A stretch of DNA of 64,000 bases from Drosophila persimilis (Eukaryota > Arthropoda > Insecta > Diptera > Drosophilidae). The stretch lies in NCBI RefSeq assembly GCF_003286085.1, contig NW_020825453.1, positions 121,252 through 185,251 on the forward strand, read 5' to 3'. The notes beneath the pieces were generated by a model, which worked only from the letters and a program-made list of their open reading frames with translations, ran no database searches and had not been told where the DNA came from. This document shows positions 11,028-21,769 of the stretch, piece by piece; the first letter of the stretch is position 1; every line of letters starts with the position of its first letter. Both the position numbers and the translations under genes were made by a program.

Positions 11028-13879
11028 TATCAGATGAAGTTTGTGAGTCATGTTTAAATGGGAAACAGGCTAGGTTGCCATTTAAGCAATCTAAAGATAA
11101 AAGTTATATAAAGATAATACATTCAGATGTGTGTGGCCCCATTAAACCAGTTACACTAGACGATAAAAATTATTTTGTGATCTTCGTAGATCAATTTACA
11201 CATTATTGTGTAACCTATTTGTTAAAATATAAATCAGATGTATTCAATGTATTTAAAGATTTTGTAGCAAAGAGCGAGGCTCATTTTAATTTCAAGATTG
11301 TCAATTTGTATATTGACAACGGTAGAGAATACTTGTCGAGTGAAATGCGTGAGTTCTGCGTTAATAAAGGAATAAGTTATCATTTGACAGTGCCACATAC
11401 ACCTCAGTTGAATGGTGTTTCGGAGCGAATGATAAGAACCATTACAGAGAAAGCTCGTGCTATGGTAAATGGTGCAAAATTAGACAAAAGTTTTTGGGGT
11501 GAAGCTGTGCTAACTGCAACATATCTAATCAACAGAATTCCAAGCAAAGCACTTGGTGATTGTAAAATGACCCCATATGAGCTGTGGCACAATAGAAAGC
11601 CCAATTTAACATTTTTAAGAGTGTTCGGTTCAACCGTGTATGTGCACAACAAAATTAAAAAAGGTAAATTTGATGAAAAATCATTCAAAGCTATCTTGAT
11701 AGGGTATGAACAAAATGGACTCAAATTGTGGGATGTCATTAAAGGAAAAGTTATTGTTGCAAGAGATGTTGTCGTAGACGAGACTAATATGCTTTATTCT
11801 AGAGAAGTAAAATTTGAAACAGATTTCCCGAAAGAGAGTAAGGAAAGAAGTCAACAAGAATTCCTGAATGAGAGTAAGGAATCTGATCAGCTTAATTTCC
11901 CGAATGATAGTACGGAATGTGGAATCCTGAATGAGAGTAAGGAATGTGATCAGTTTTATCTCCCGAATGATAGTACGGAATGTGGAATCCTGAATGAGAG
12001 TAAGGAATGTGATCAGTTTAATTTCCCGAATGAAAGTACGGAATGTGAAATCCTGAATGAAAGTAAGGAATGCGAAAAGCAGAATTTTCCGAATGAAAGT
12101 AGGAAAAGAAAAACTGATTTCCTGAATGATAGTAAGGATTTATATATCCCGAATGAGAGTAAGGATTGTGAAAAAGCTGATCAGCCAGATAATTGTCGTG
12201 AAGAAAATAAGGATACTAATATAATTAGTAGAAAAAGTGCGAGGTTAAAGTCTAAGCCGAAGGTTTCTTATAAAGAACATGATAAAAGCTTTAACAAATT
12301 TATATTAAATGCCCATATAATGTTTGATGAAGTTCCAAATTCTTTTGATGAAATAAATTTTAGGAATGATAAATCTGATTGGGAGGAGGCAATAAATACA
12401 GAGTTAAATGCCCATGAAATTAATAACACCTGGACAATTATAAAGAAGCCAGAAAACAAAAATATTGTAGACAGTAGATGGGTATTTTCCATTAAATATA
12501 ATGAACTAGGAGTCCCAATAAAATACAAAGCTAGACTGGTTGCAAGAGGATTTACTCAAAAGTACCAAGTAGACTATGAAGAAACATTTGCTCCCGTTGC
12601 TAGAATTGCCAGTTTTAGGTTCGTACTATCATTGGCAGTCCAATTTAATTTGAAAGTCCATCAGATGGATGTTAAAACAGCTTTCCTCAATGGTACATTA
12701 AGTGAGGAGATATATATGCGGCCTCCTCAGGGCGTATTATGCGGTGCTGGGCATGTATGCAAACTGAACAAAGCCATTTATGGGCTCAAACAAGCAGCTA
12801 GATGCTGGTTTGAAGTATTTGAGCAAGCATTGAAAGGATTCGATTTTGTAAACTCTCCCGTGGATCGTTGCATATATATTCTTGATAGAGGTGACATAAA
12901 GAAAAACATATATGTATTATTATATGTTGATGATGTAGTAATAGCGACAAGGGATATGGATAGAATGAATAATTTCAAAAATTATTTAAGCGAAAGATTT
13001 AGAATGACTGACTTAAATGAGATAAAACATTTTATCGGTATCAGAGTAGAAATGTTTGAAGACAAAATATATTTGAGTCAAGCTGCATATGTAAAAAGAA
13101 TTTTAAATAAATTTAACATGGATAGTTGCAATTCAGTCAGTACTCCATTACTAAATAAACTAAATTATGAGTTACTTAACTCAGATGAAGACTGCAATGC
13201 TCCATGTCGTAACCTTATTGGCTGTTTAATGTACATAATGCTGTGTACACGACCAGATTTAGCTACCGCTGTAAATATCTTGAGTAGATATAGTAGCAAG
13301 AACAATGCTGAGTTATGGCAATGTTTAAAAAGGGTTATTAGATATTTAAAGGGAACTATTGATATGAAGCTTATATTTAAAAAGAATACATCATTTGAAA
13401 ATACATTAGTTGGCTATGAAGACTCCGATTGGGGTAGTAATGAGATTGATAGAAAAAGTACAACGGGTTATTTGTTTAAAATGTTCGATTCCAATTTAAT
13501 TTGTTGGAATACAAAAAGACAGAATTCAGTGGCAGCTTCATCAACTGAAGCTGAATATATGGCCCTATTTGAAGCTGTAAGAGAAGCTTTATGGCTAAAG
13601 TCTCTTCTAAATAGTATTAATCTTAAACTCGACAGACCCATTAAAATTTATGAAGACAACCAAGGCTGTATTAGCATTGCAAATAATCCCTCATGTCATA
13701 AAAGAGAAAAGCATATTGATATAAAATATCATTTTTCAAGAGAACAGATAGAAACTAATGAGATTTCTCTTGAGTATATTAATACAGACAACCAACTTGC
13801 TGACATCTTCACGAAGCCACTACCTGCTGGAAGATTTGCGGAACTGCGGAACAAATTAGGACTACTACAAGAAGAATGA
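11028..13879 (+). CDS. copia: copia Gag-Pol, C-terminal part (integrase, RT, RNase H)
   Basis: Continuation of the frame interrupted at 6193: the codons on either side of the nested element join in phase. It encodes the rest of the HHCC region, the integrase DDE core (D in HSDVCGP near 11125, D in IDNGREY near 11320, E in VSERMIRT near 11420), a hydrophilic linker of repeated NESKE/NDSTE units (about 11820-12180), RT with YVDD (about 12921), and RNase H with SSTEAEY and the ADIFTKPL terminus. It is open to the TGA at 13877-13879. The linker repeats look expanded, with three or more near-identical 75-bp units. Apart from the insertion this is one of the best preserved genes in the window. Confidence 0.92.
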
Positions 13880-14224
13880 TTCCAATTTAATGAAAACATG
13901 AACATGAAGCTTTATTAACGAATTTATTACATTAATTCATATTTAATTTTATTTTTATTTTTTTTATTTGAACCAAAAGAACCAATGAATTGTTAAAGTA
14001 ATTTAATTTTATGTTAATTTAATTTTAAAGTGATCTGATCGGGTTTTTCTGGGTTTTCCCCGTATCCTTAGAGCAAATGCTAGATCACATAACACTTCCC
14101 AGAATGCACACCAACCACATTAGAATAACAATTGAATGTTACCGTTTTGATTTAATGATGAAAACTTTTTTTATATTTTTTATTTTTATGATTTTGATAA
14201 TTAATGTTATTTTTGAGGGGGGCG
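13880..14224 (+). other. copia 3' untranslated region and polypurine tract
   Basis: AT-rich 345-bp stretch between the gag-pol stop and the 3' LTR. It ends in a purine tract (GAGGGGGGCG, 14215-14224) that would prime plus-strand synthesis. There is no coding signal. Confidence 0.8.
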
Positions 14225-14473
14225 TGTTGGAATACGCCTATTCCCATATTCAAATAATAACATTAAATAATATTATCGATATGTTAGGTATTATTATTAT
14301 AAGTTAGTCTGGTCACACTTGAAGTGTCGACCCTCTCTTTTTTTTTTGTGATCTCAAGTGTGTGGACCGGTGTTGCAGAAAAAGTAATCAAGAAATACAT
14401 AAATAATCTTTAAAGAAAAACATAACTTGGTACTGTCTTCCGTTTACTAATTGTCATAGCTAGTCTACCAATA
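14225..14473 (+). repeat. copia 3' LTR
   Basis: 249-bp copy of the 5' LTR with two small differences. It is followed by the second TGGCG target duplication, and then family A sequence resumes exactly where it stopped at 3366. Confidence 0.92.
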
Positions 14474-15962
14474 TGGCGCTTGCGCCGAGGGCTCTGCTGC
14501 TGCTGCTACTGCTATTGGCGGTGTTGGTGTTGGTGTATTTGGCTGCTGCTGCTGCTGCTAGTGCGCCTCTGCGGGCCGCTCTGCCGCCGTCGCTGTGGCG
14601 ATTGTGTGTTGGCGATTTGCTGTCTGTTTGTTGCTCTTTTCCCCTATTAAAAAGTCTCTTATGTGTGTGTTTGTGTTTAATGTATTTATTGGCACTTTCT
14701 GTCTCTTTACACAGTTTTCTCTAGTTAGGTTTGTGTTTATAATTAGGTTTGTGTTTGTGTTTTAAACATTTATGTTATTTGTTGGCGTTTAAATTTAATC
14801 ACATTTATTGGGGAGCAGAAAGTTTGTCGGTAGTATTGGCGGTGGTGGTGGGGGGGAAGGGACTTTTTGTCATGTCAGCGGGGGCACGGCACAGCACGGC
14901 ACGGCACACGACAGACAGCACAAAAATAAAACAGGGCACAACAGCAAGACAACGGAAATGGCGACACGGCAAAACGACACGAAAAACGGTGATGGCACGT
15001 CCGACGATCGCGACCTCTCGAGCGGGCGGACGAGATGAGAGTGGCCTGGACGAGGTTCATGGTGGAACACTCATATGTTCGCCAACTCCCATACTCTCCA
15101 CTCGAAAGGGTCCGATCGCCGATCGTCATTTACCGGTGCTCTCACCCCCGGTTCCACTTTCACTCACCCCAATATTGAGTGAGATGAAAGTGTTCCGAGG
15201 GCAGCAGCACCGACAAGTAGGCAATGAAAATTTGCAATGGCTGTTTGCATTAGTGGCTGTGTGTGTGTTGTTGTTGGTAAATGGCTCATGTCTCATGTTC
15301 TTTGTGCTGTGTGAATGTTGGCTGCTCTGTTTTAAGGGGATGGGATGGGAAGGGGATAAGTGCCTGCTCCCGTATAACCGCCCGGATACTTTATACTTCC
15401 GGATCTTACGATCCGGGCGCGAGTAGCTCCGAAGAGACGACCGCATAGCATCTTGTGGGCGGTTGTAATGGCTTTGTTGGGGCGTTTGGCAGAGTGGCGA
15501 AGGTTGGCAGTGTGTATTTTGATCCTGCTCAGCCTCATTTGATCTTTAGTTGCGATTGAAGTGGGTGGGGGGGTGGGTGTGGAGTTGGCTGGGCATAGAT
15601 TGCCGAAGTTGGCGACCGATAACACACTAGCATTGATAAATGCAATTTGAATTTGAGTTGGCTTCTTGGTGTGTTATCGGTCAATGGTCTGGTATTTGCG
15701 TGGTATTTTTTGTGATACCACATGTCAAGGGGAAAATGGGAATGGCAGATAGGTGGGGAAGAAGAGGAAAAAGGTAATAAAACTAATCAGAAAACTACTA
15801 ATAATATACAATTAACTACAGAAAAACTACATTAATTTACAAAAACTTATTTCTAATATCACAGGCAAGTAACTAAAACTATGGACAAACTATCTACGGA
15901 CATGCAAAAACTACAGAAACAACAGGATTGACATCTACAACAAAAACATTGATGCAGACAAG

Positions 15963-16036
15963 GTAAATAAACGATAATTGACATACATTTACACACATAT
16001 AAACATATTAATTACAATTTATTTTATTTCTAACAG
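15963..16036 (+). other. Candidate intron on the strand antisense to gag (A1)
   Basis: GTAAAT donor after CAAG; acceptor TTTATTTCTAACAG. The 74-bp length and AT-richness fit a Drosophila intron. The same arrangement recurs in A2 (20654-20731) and, in homologous context just before a GGCATA-CAAACGCAATG-like exon, in family B (26549-26628, 44696-44775). Confidence 0.5.
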
Positions 16037-16797
16037 GAGGACAAACAACAACGGAGCACCGGCGGGCATAACAAACGCAATGCGAACATTACGCTGTATA
16101 ACGGCCGGCTCTGTTGTCCCCCTGTGTGTTGTTTATTGGCTGGCTGGTGTTGGCGTGCATCGTGGGCATAAGTTGGAGATGGCGAGCGGCTCTAGTCCGG
16201 CCGCCCACGTTGCATCTGTCAGGTGGAGATGGCGCATCCAATCGAGTGGCACTGGTCCGGCCACCCGAGATGCATTGTCCAGTGTGTTGGCGATTGGCAT
16301 CGAAGTGTGTTGCCAACGAATCATGTTATTGGCCGCATCCAAGTGGCTGCTGGTCCGGCCACCAGGATGCGTTGTCGATTTTAATTGTTGGCCGCATCCG
16401 AGTGGCTGCTGGTCCGGCCACCAGGATGCGCTGTCAGTTGGATTGGCCTGGCCTCCTCGGCCACGTTCGTCGTCAGTTTTTAATGGCGTTTTGGATGGCT
16501 GTTGGTCCGGCCATCCAGATGAGGTGTTTGTTTTTGGCGTTCGATTTACGTTTGTCTTTATTTGCAGGTACTGTCGGCGTTTGGATGTTGTTGCTGGCGA
16601 CCCTTGTCTGGTTGGTGTTGGCGTGAGAGACTTTTGCAGGCGAGTATTTGTGTTTTTATTGGCAGTCTGCTTCTCCCTCCTGTTTCTCCTTCTTTTGCAG
16701 GATCTGCTGTCGTCCTTTTCCGTCCCTTTGGCAGGAAATTGTCATTGTTGATGGCGAGGCAGCTTCTTGGTGATCAGCTCTGTCTGGTGATTGGCAG

Positions 16798-16868
16798 GTA
16801 CGTGTAATTTCGTGTGTTTTGGCAGTCTTTCTTTGTTGTCCGTATTGACGTCTTTTCCTTTGTTGCAG
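16798..16868 (+). other. Second candidate antisense intron (A1)
   Basis: 71 bp: donor GGCAG then GTACGTG, acceptor TTTTCCTTTGTTGCAG with a clear pyrimidine tract. It lies just outside the gag stop codon on the opposite strand and is conserved at 21669-21739 in A2. Its position corresponds to the GTAAGT intron of family B, which also lies just beyond the gag stop. Confidence 0.5.
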
Positions 16869-16898
16869 TGGCTGTCTCGGGAACGACAATTGGGCACA

Positions 16899-19087
16899 TC
16901 AATAGGCACCGCCCGATAGCATGCTTTCGCGTGCGCTGGCGATTTGTGCCCTCCATATTTCGCCCAGGCCATCCAGCGCGTCAAATGGGTCGTGGTCGGT
17001 CCATTCGTCGTCATCATCGTCGTCAATTGCTTCGCAGTCCATATCGGATTCGGAGTCCGATATGGCTGCGGCGTCATGGTGCGTATTTGGTGCTGGTCTT
17101 GGTGATGGCTGTGTGGATGCTGCTGCTGCTGTTGTTGTCTGTAGTGGCGGCACTCCTCCCGTGCTCTCGTCCCTTGCCTGCAGCAGGTTTGACAGTTTCG
17201 TCAGTATTGCTGTCAGTTTTTCCTCCAGCTCTATAATTCTTTTGGCATCTCTTTTCAGTTTATGGGCACAGCTGCCATCGCACTGGGCGCCTGGCTGCTG
17301 CTGTATCTGGGGTTGGCGTGGCGTCGGAGCACGATCTGGGATCGGCTGCATCGGCTGGACCCTCTGGTATTGGCGCCCCTCGGCCAATGGCTGGGGATGT
17401 TGGTCGCGATGCTGTAGCTGTTGCCGATGCTGCCGACCCAGACCGCGCTGGCGTTGCTGCTGCGGCTGTGTGTGGAGTGGCTGTGTGGGTGGCTGCTGCT
17501 GCTGCAACTGTCGCTGTAGTGGCTGCTGGTGACGTTGTGGTGGCTGCTGGAGACGATGTGCTGGCTGTTGCTGCTGAATTGGCTGTTGCATTGGCTGGGG
17601 CTGATGCCGTAGTGGCTGAGGCTGCTGCTGCTGCCGTCGATGCTCCTCCTCCCTGGCGACCCTGTGGGCCAGGAGCCGCTGCCTGGCGCTGCAGCCCTTG
17701 TAGGCGCTGATGTGCTGGCCCTGGCAGTTGGCGCATTTAGGATTGACGGCCCTTGGCTTGCTGCACTCCGTCGTCAGGTGCCCGCCCGCGCATTTCATGC
17801 AGACAGCAGCGCGTCTACAATATGCGCGGGTGTGGCCAAACACCTGACATCGATGGCACTGGGCAGGGTCACGGGAGACTCCAAGTCTCTCAACCGTGAC
17901 GGGCCTCCCACCCAGGCGTCGCAGCTTCAACACCTCGTATTGGCCGCGGTCCGGTTTGGGGCAATCTCAGCCTCGAAGAGGTTGTATTGACGGCTGCGAT
18001 CGAATCGATCGGTGATCGCCCGAGTATACCGGACCGTGTACCCCTCGACCTGCATGCAGTCCCGGAACCAGTCAGAGGGCGTGGAATGGGGAAGACCTCG
18101 GATGAGGATCCTCAATCCTCTGTCCTCCACAGGCTGATGCCCGAACTCGCCGTGCCGGATGTCATTGGCAATGGCAAGGGTGTGTGTATTGGGAGTGGCA
18201 GTAGTTGTGTTGGTGTTGGTTATGGCGATGGTGCTGGTGTTAGTGGCGGTGACGGTGTTGGTGTTTGTCTTTGTAATTGCGTTGGCGTCATTATTTGCAT
18301 TGATATTGTCAGTATTAGTATTAGTAGTGGCAGAGGCAGAGGCAGGGGCATGTGTTGGCAGTGCAGATTGCGGCAGAGAGGCAGGAGCGGCAACTGTGTT
18401 GGTGTTGGCGGTTTTTGTTGTCCGTTTCTGTTGCTTTTGCTGTTGCTGCCGCAGCTCGTGCTGCCTCAGCTGCTCCTGGACAATGGCCTCCAGCTCCTCC
18501 ATGGTTTGCCTCTTTTTAATAGGCCTCTTGATTGGCGGTCGCTGCTGGTGATGGTGGTGATGGCGGCCCCGTCTTCTGGCCTGCTTCCTCTCAGCCTCAT
18601 CCTCATCGTCACTCCCATTGTCGATGAGGGCGCGGCGTCGTTTCGGTGTTGGTGGGATTGGTTGTGGTTGTGGTTGTGTAGTTGTTGCTGTTTGTCTTTG
18701 TGTAGGTGCTGGCTGGGCTATGGCTTGGATCGACCCGTTGCTCGAACTCGAACCAAGTTCGACACGCAACAGGTTCGATCCGTTCGTGTGTGTGTGTGTG
18801 GCTGCCCGTTGGCCGTTTTGGCGCTCTGCTCCTGCGCGTCGGCTTGCCAGCTCTCCTCCGACTTCTCCCTCTCCCGTTACTCTCGAACGGTTTTGAATGT
18901 TCGAGAGCGTGAGAGGCGGCAAAAGCGGCAGCGAGAGCGGCGTCCTATCGGCCTTTCCCTTTTTGTTTGGCGGGTTTTTGGAATTTGGCGGGGTTGCGGG
19001 ACTTGCAGTTGGTATTTTTGGTATTGGCGCTGCTGTTTTGATTTGGCTCGAGGGGGGAGTGGCTGTGGCCGTGGATATGTCGGCCAT
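16899..19087 (-). pseudogene. gag: Gag of gag-only element A1 (jockey-clade/HeT-A-like), one frame break
   Basis: Reading leftward from the ATG at 19087: a Pro/Ser/Thr-rich N-terminus; a basic RRRALID segment with acidic SDDEDE; a Gln-rich helix-prone stretch; an Asn/Thr-rich spacer; and a pre-knuckle domain (GLRILIRGLPHST, about 18135-17955) of the type preceding knuckles in jockey-clade Gags. Three CCHC knuckles follow (CHRC, CMKC, CANC, within 17688-17855), then a long Gln-rich region and an acidic tail. The product would be about 730 residues and would package RNA, not copy it. The frame changes by one base at about 17954-17960, between the pre-knuckle domain and the knuckles. The sequence there is CCCAAAC, a canonical minus-1 slip heptamer in the right phase. 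Family B has one extra C at this place, so a plain deletion is as likely. Upstream of the ATG the same frame stays open without an ATG for about 105 codons. Confidence 0.8.
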
Positions 19088-20653
19088 GGGAATGGCTGGG
19101 TACTCACTCACTGGGTGACTGTGGCGTCGGCGCTCTGCGTTGGCTGGGGCGTTTGTGTTGGTGTTGGCGCTTGCGCCGAGGGCTCTGCTGCTGCTGCTAC
19201 TGCTATTGGCGGTGTTGGTGTTGGTGTATTTGGCTGCTGCTGCTGCTGCTAGTGCGCCTCTGCGGGCCGCTCTGCCGCCGTCGCTGTGGCGATTGTGTGT
19301 TGGCGATTTGCTGTCTGTTTGTTGCTCTTTTCCCCTATTAAAAAGTCTCTTATGTGTGTGTTTGTGTTTAATGTATTTATTGGCACTTTCTGTCTCTTTA
19401 CACAGTTTTCTCTAGTTAGGTTTGTGTTTATCATTAGGTTTGTGTTTGTGTTTTAAACATTTATGTTATTTGTTGGCGTTTAAATTTAATCACATTTATT
19501 GGGGAGCAGAAAGTTGGTCGGTAGTATTGGCGGTGGTGGTGGGGGGGAAGGGACTTTTTGTCATGTCAGCGGGGGCACGGCACAGCACGGCACGGCACAC
19601 GACAGACAGCACAAAAATAAAACAGGGCACAACAGCAAGACAACGGAAATGGCGACACGGCAAAACGACACGAAAAACGGTGATGGCACGTCCGACGATC
19701 GCGACCTCTCGAGCGGGCGGACGAGATGAGAGTGGCCTGGACGAGGTTCATGGTGGAACACTCATATGTTCGCCAACTCCCATACTCTCCACTCGAAAGG
19801 GTCCGATCGCCGATCGTCATTTACCGGTGCTCTCACCCCCGGTTCCACTTTCACTCACCCCAATATTGAGTGAGATGAAAGTGTTCCGAGGGCAGCAGCA
19901 CCGACAAGTAGGCAATGAAAATTTGCAATGGCTGTTTGCATTAGTGGCTGTGTGTGTGTTGTTGTTGGTAAATGGCTCATGTCTCATGTTCTTTGTGCTG
20001 TGTGAATGTTGGCTGCTCTGTTGTAAGGGGATGGGATGGGAAGGGGATAAGTGCCTGCTCCCGTATAACCGCCCGGATACTTTATACTTCCGGATCTTAC
20101 GATCCGGGCGCGAGTAGCTCCGAAGAGACGACCGCATAGCATCTTGTGGGCGGTTGTAATGGCTTTGTTGGGGCGTTTGGCAGAGTGGCGAAGGTTGGCA
20201 GTGTGTATTTTGATCCTGCTCAGCCTCATTTGAACTTTAGTTGCGATTGAAGTGGGTGGGGGGGTGGGTGTGGAATTGGCTGGGCATAAATTGCCGAAGT
20301 TGGCGACCGATAACACACTAGCATTGATAAATGCAATTTGAATTTGAGTTGGCTTTTTGGTGTGTTATCGGTCAATGGTCTGGTATTTGCGTGGTATTTT
20401 TTGTGATACCACATGTCAAGGGGAAAATGGGAATGGCAGATAGGTGGGGAAGAAGAGGAAAAAGGTAATAAAGCTAATCAGAAAACTACTAATAATATAC
20501 AATTAACTACAGAAAAACTACATTAATTTACAAAAACTTATTTCTAATATCACAGGCAAGTAACTAAAACTATGGACAAACTATCTACGGACATGCAAAA
20601 ACTACAGAAACAACAGGATTGACATCTACAACAAAAACATTGATGCAGACAAG

Positions 20654-20731
20654 GTACATAAATAAACGATAATTGACATACATTTACACACATATAAACA
20701 TATTAATTACAATTTATTTTATTTCTAACAG
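20654..20731 (+). other. Candidate antisense intron (A2)
   Basis: Counterpart of 15963-16036. The donor here is GTACAT because of a 4-bp insertion; the acceptor TTTATTTCTAACAG is unchanged. 78 bp. Confidence 0.5.
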
Positions 20732-21668
20732 GAGGACAAACAACAACGGAGCACCGGCGGGCATAACAAACGCAATGCGAACAATGCTGTATAACGGCCG
20801 GCTCTGTTGTCCCCCTGTGTGTTGTTTATTGGCTGGCTGGTGTTGGCGTGCATCGTGGGCATAAGTTGGAGATGGCGAGCGGCTCTAGTCCGGCCGCCCA
20901 CGTTGCATCTGTCAGGTGGAGATGGCGCATCCAATCGAGTGGCACTGGTCCGGCCACCCGAGATGCATTGTCCAGTGTGTTGGCTATTGGCATCGAAGTG
21001 TGTTGCCAACGAATCATGTTATTGGCCGCATCCAAGTGGCTGCTGGTCCGGCCACCAGGATGCTTTGTCGATTTTAATTGTTGGCCGCATCCGAGTGGCT
21101 GCTGGTCCGGCCACCAGGATGCGCTGTCAGTTGGATTGGCCTGGCCTCCTCGGCCACGTTCGTCGTCAGTTTTTAATGGCGTTTTGGATGGCTGTTGGTC
21201 CGGCCATCCAGATGAGGTGTTTGTTTTTGGCGTTCGATTTACGTTTGTCTTTATTTGCAGGTACTGTCGGCGTTTGGATGTTGTTGCTGGCGACCCTTGT
21301 CTGGTTGGTGTTGGCGTGAGAGACTTTTGCAGGCGAGTATTTGTGTTTTTATTGGCAGTCTGCTTCTCCCTCCTGTTTCTCCTTCTTTTGCAGGATTTGC
21401 TGTCGTCCGGCGGCTCAACACCAGGCCATCCCGCCCTCACATAATTGGCATGAGAGACGGGTGCGACCCAGTGGTGCGGCAACAGGCGCCAGCATCTGCG
21501 TCGTCGTTTGGAATGGCAGCTGTTGGTTGAGAGTGGCGTGACGTCACGGCCATGGTGTGGTGGCAGCGTCATCAAAAGAGGCCTCCTTTTCCGTCCCTTT
21601 GGCAGGAAATTGTCATTGTTGATGGCGAGGCAGCTTCTTGGTGATCAGCTCTGTCTGGTGATTGGCAG

Positions 21669-21739
21669 GTACGTGTAATTTCGTGTGTTTTGGCAGTCTT
21701 TCTTTGTTGTCCGTATTGACGTCTTTTCCTTTGTTGCAG
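21669..21739 (+). other. Second candidate antisense intron (A2)
   Basis: Counterpart of 16798-16868, with the same donor GTACGTG, acceptor TTTGTTGCAG and 71-bp length. Confidence 0.5.
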
Positions 21740-21769
21740 TGGCTGTCTCGGGAACGACGATTGGGCACA

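Larger units (their letters stand above)
3367..14473 (+). mobile_element. copia: copia LTR retrotransposon, complete but doubly interrupted
   Basis: Full-length Ty1/copia element that I recognise as copia or its direct orthologue. It has LTRs starting TGTTGGAATA, a primer-binding site GGTTATGGGCCCAG, a single gag-pol frame and a purine tract (GAGGGGGGCG). The target duplication is TGGCG (3362-3366 and 14474-14478). The matching empty site is visible in A1 at about 19162-19180. Two later insertions split it: a DINE-1-like copy in the leader and a second copia-superfamily element inside gag-pol. Without these, the element would be about 5.2 kb. The two LTRs differ by one substitution and one base in a T-run, which indicates a recent insertion. 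Confidence 0.93.
14474..16898 (-). other. 5' end of A0 and 3' UTR of A1 (family A inter-gag region)
   Basis: Non-coding 2.4 kb between two family A gag genes. The first roughly 270 bp are the 5' region of A0; the rest is the 3' UTR of A1. It contains two inverted repeats: CGCCCGGAT with ATCCGGGCG (15379-15419), and a perfect 14-bp pair GACCGATAACACAC with GTGTGTTATCGGTC (15614-15682). It also holds several copies of a GTCCGGCC-centred motif (about 16195-16515) and two intron-like segments on the plus strand. The open frames on the plus strand here are low-complexity by-products of G/T richness. Confidence 0.6.
19088..21769 (-). other. 5' region of A1 and 3' UTR of A2
   Basis: Near-identical repeat of the A0/A1 spacer, with the same inverted repeats (20070-20110 and 20305-20373), GTCCGGCC-centred motifs and plus-strand intron candidates. 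A 178-bp segment (21409-21586) has no counterpart in A1; on both sides the match resumes at a TCC microhomology. No reverse transcriptase or other gene is seen on either strand. Confidence 0.6.

Noticed and set aside
14473-14724. Hydrophobic Leu/Ala-rich small plus-strand protein beginning at the copia 3' junction
   Set aside because: The ATG is created by the LTR junction. The same frame in A1 and A2 is antisense to the gag upstream region, with no support as a gene.
17987-19252. Long plus-strand open frames across the family A and B gag genes (Gly/Val/Cys/Leu-rich proteins up to about 420 residues)
   Set aside because: They are shadows of minus-strand CAG/CAA-rich gag sequence. A T-poor sense strand leaves few stops on either strand. 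Composition is low-complexity and no domain is recognisable.
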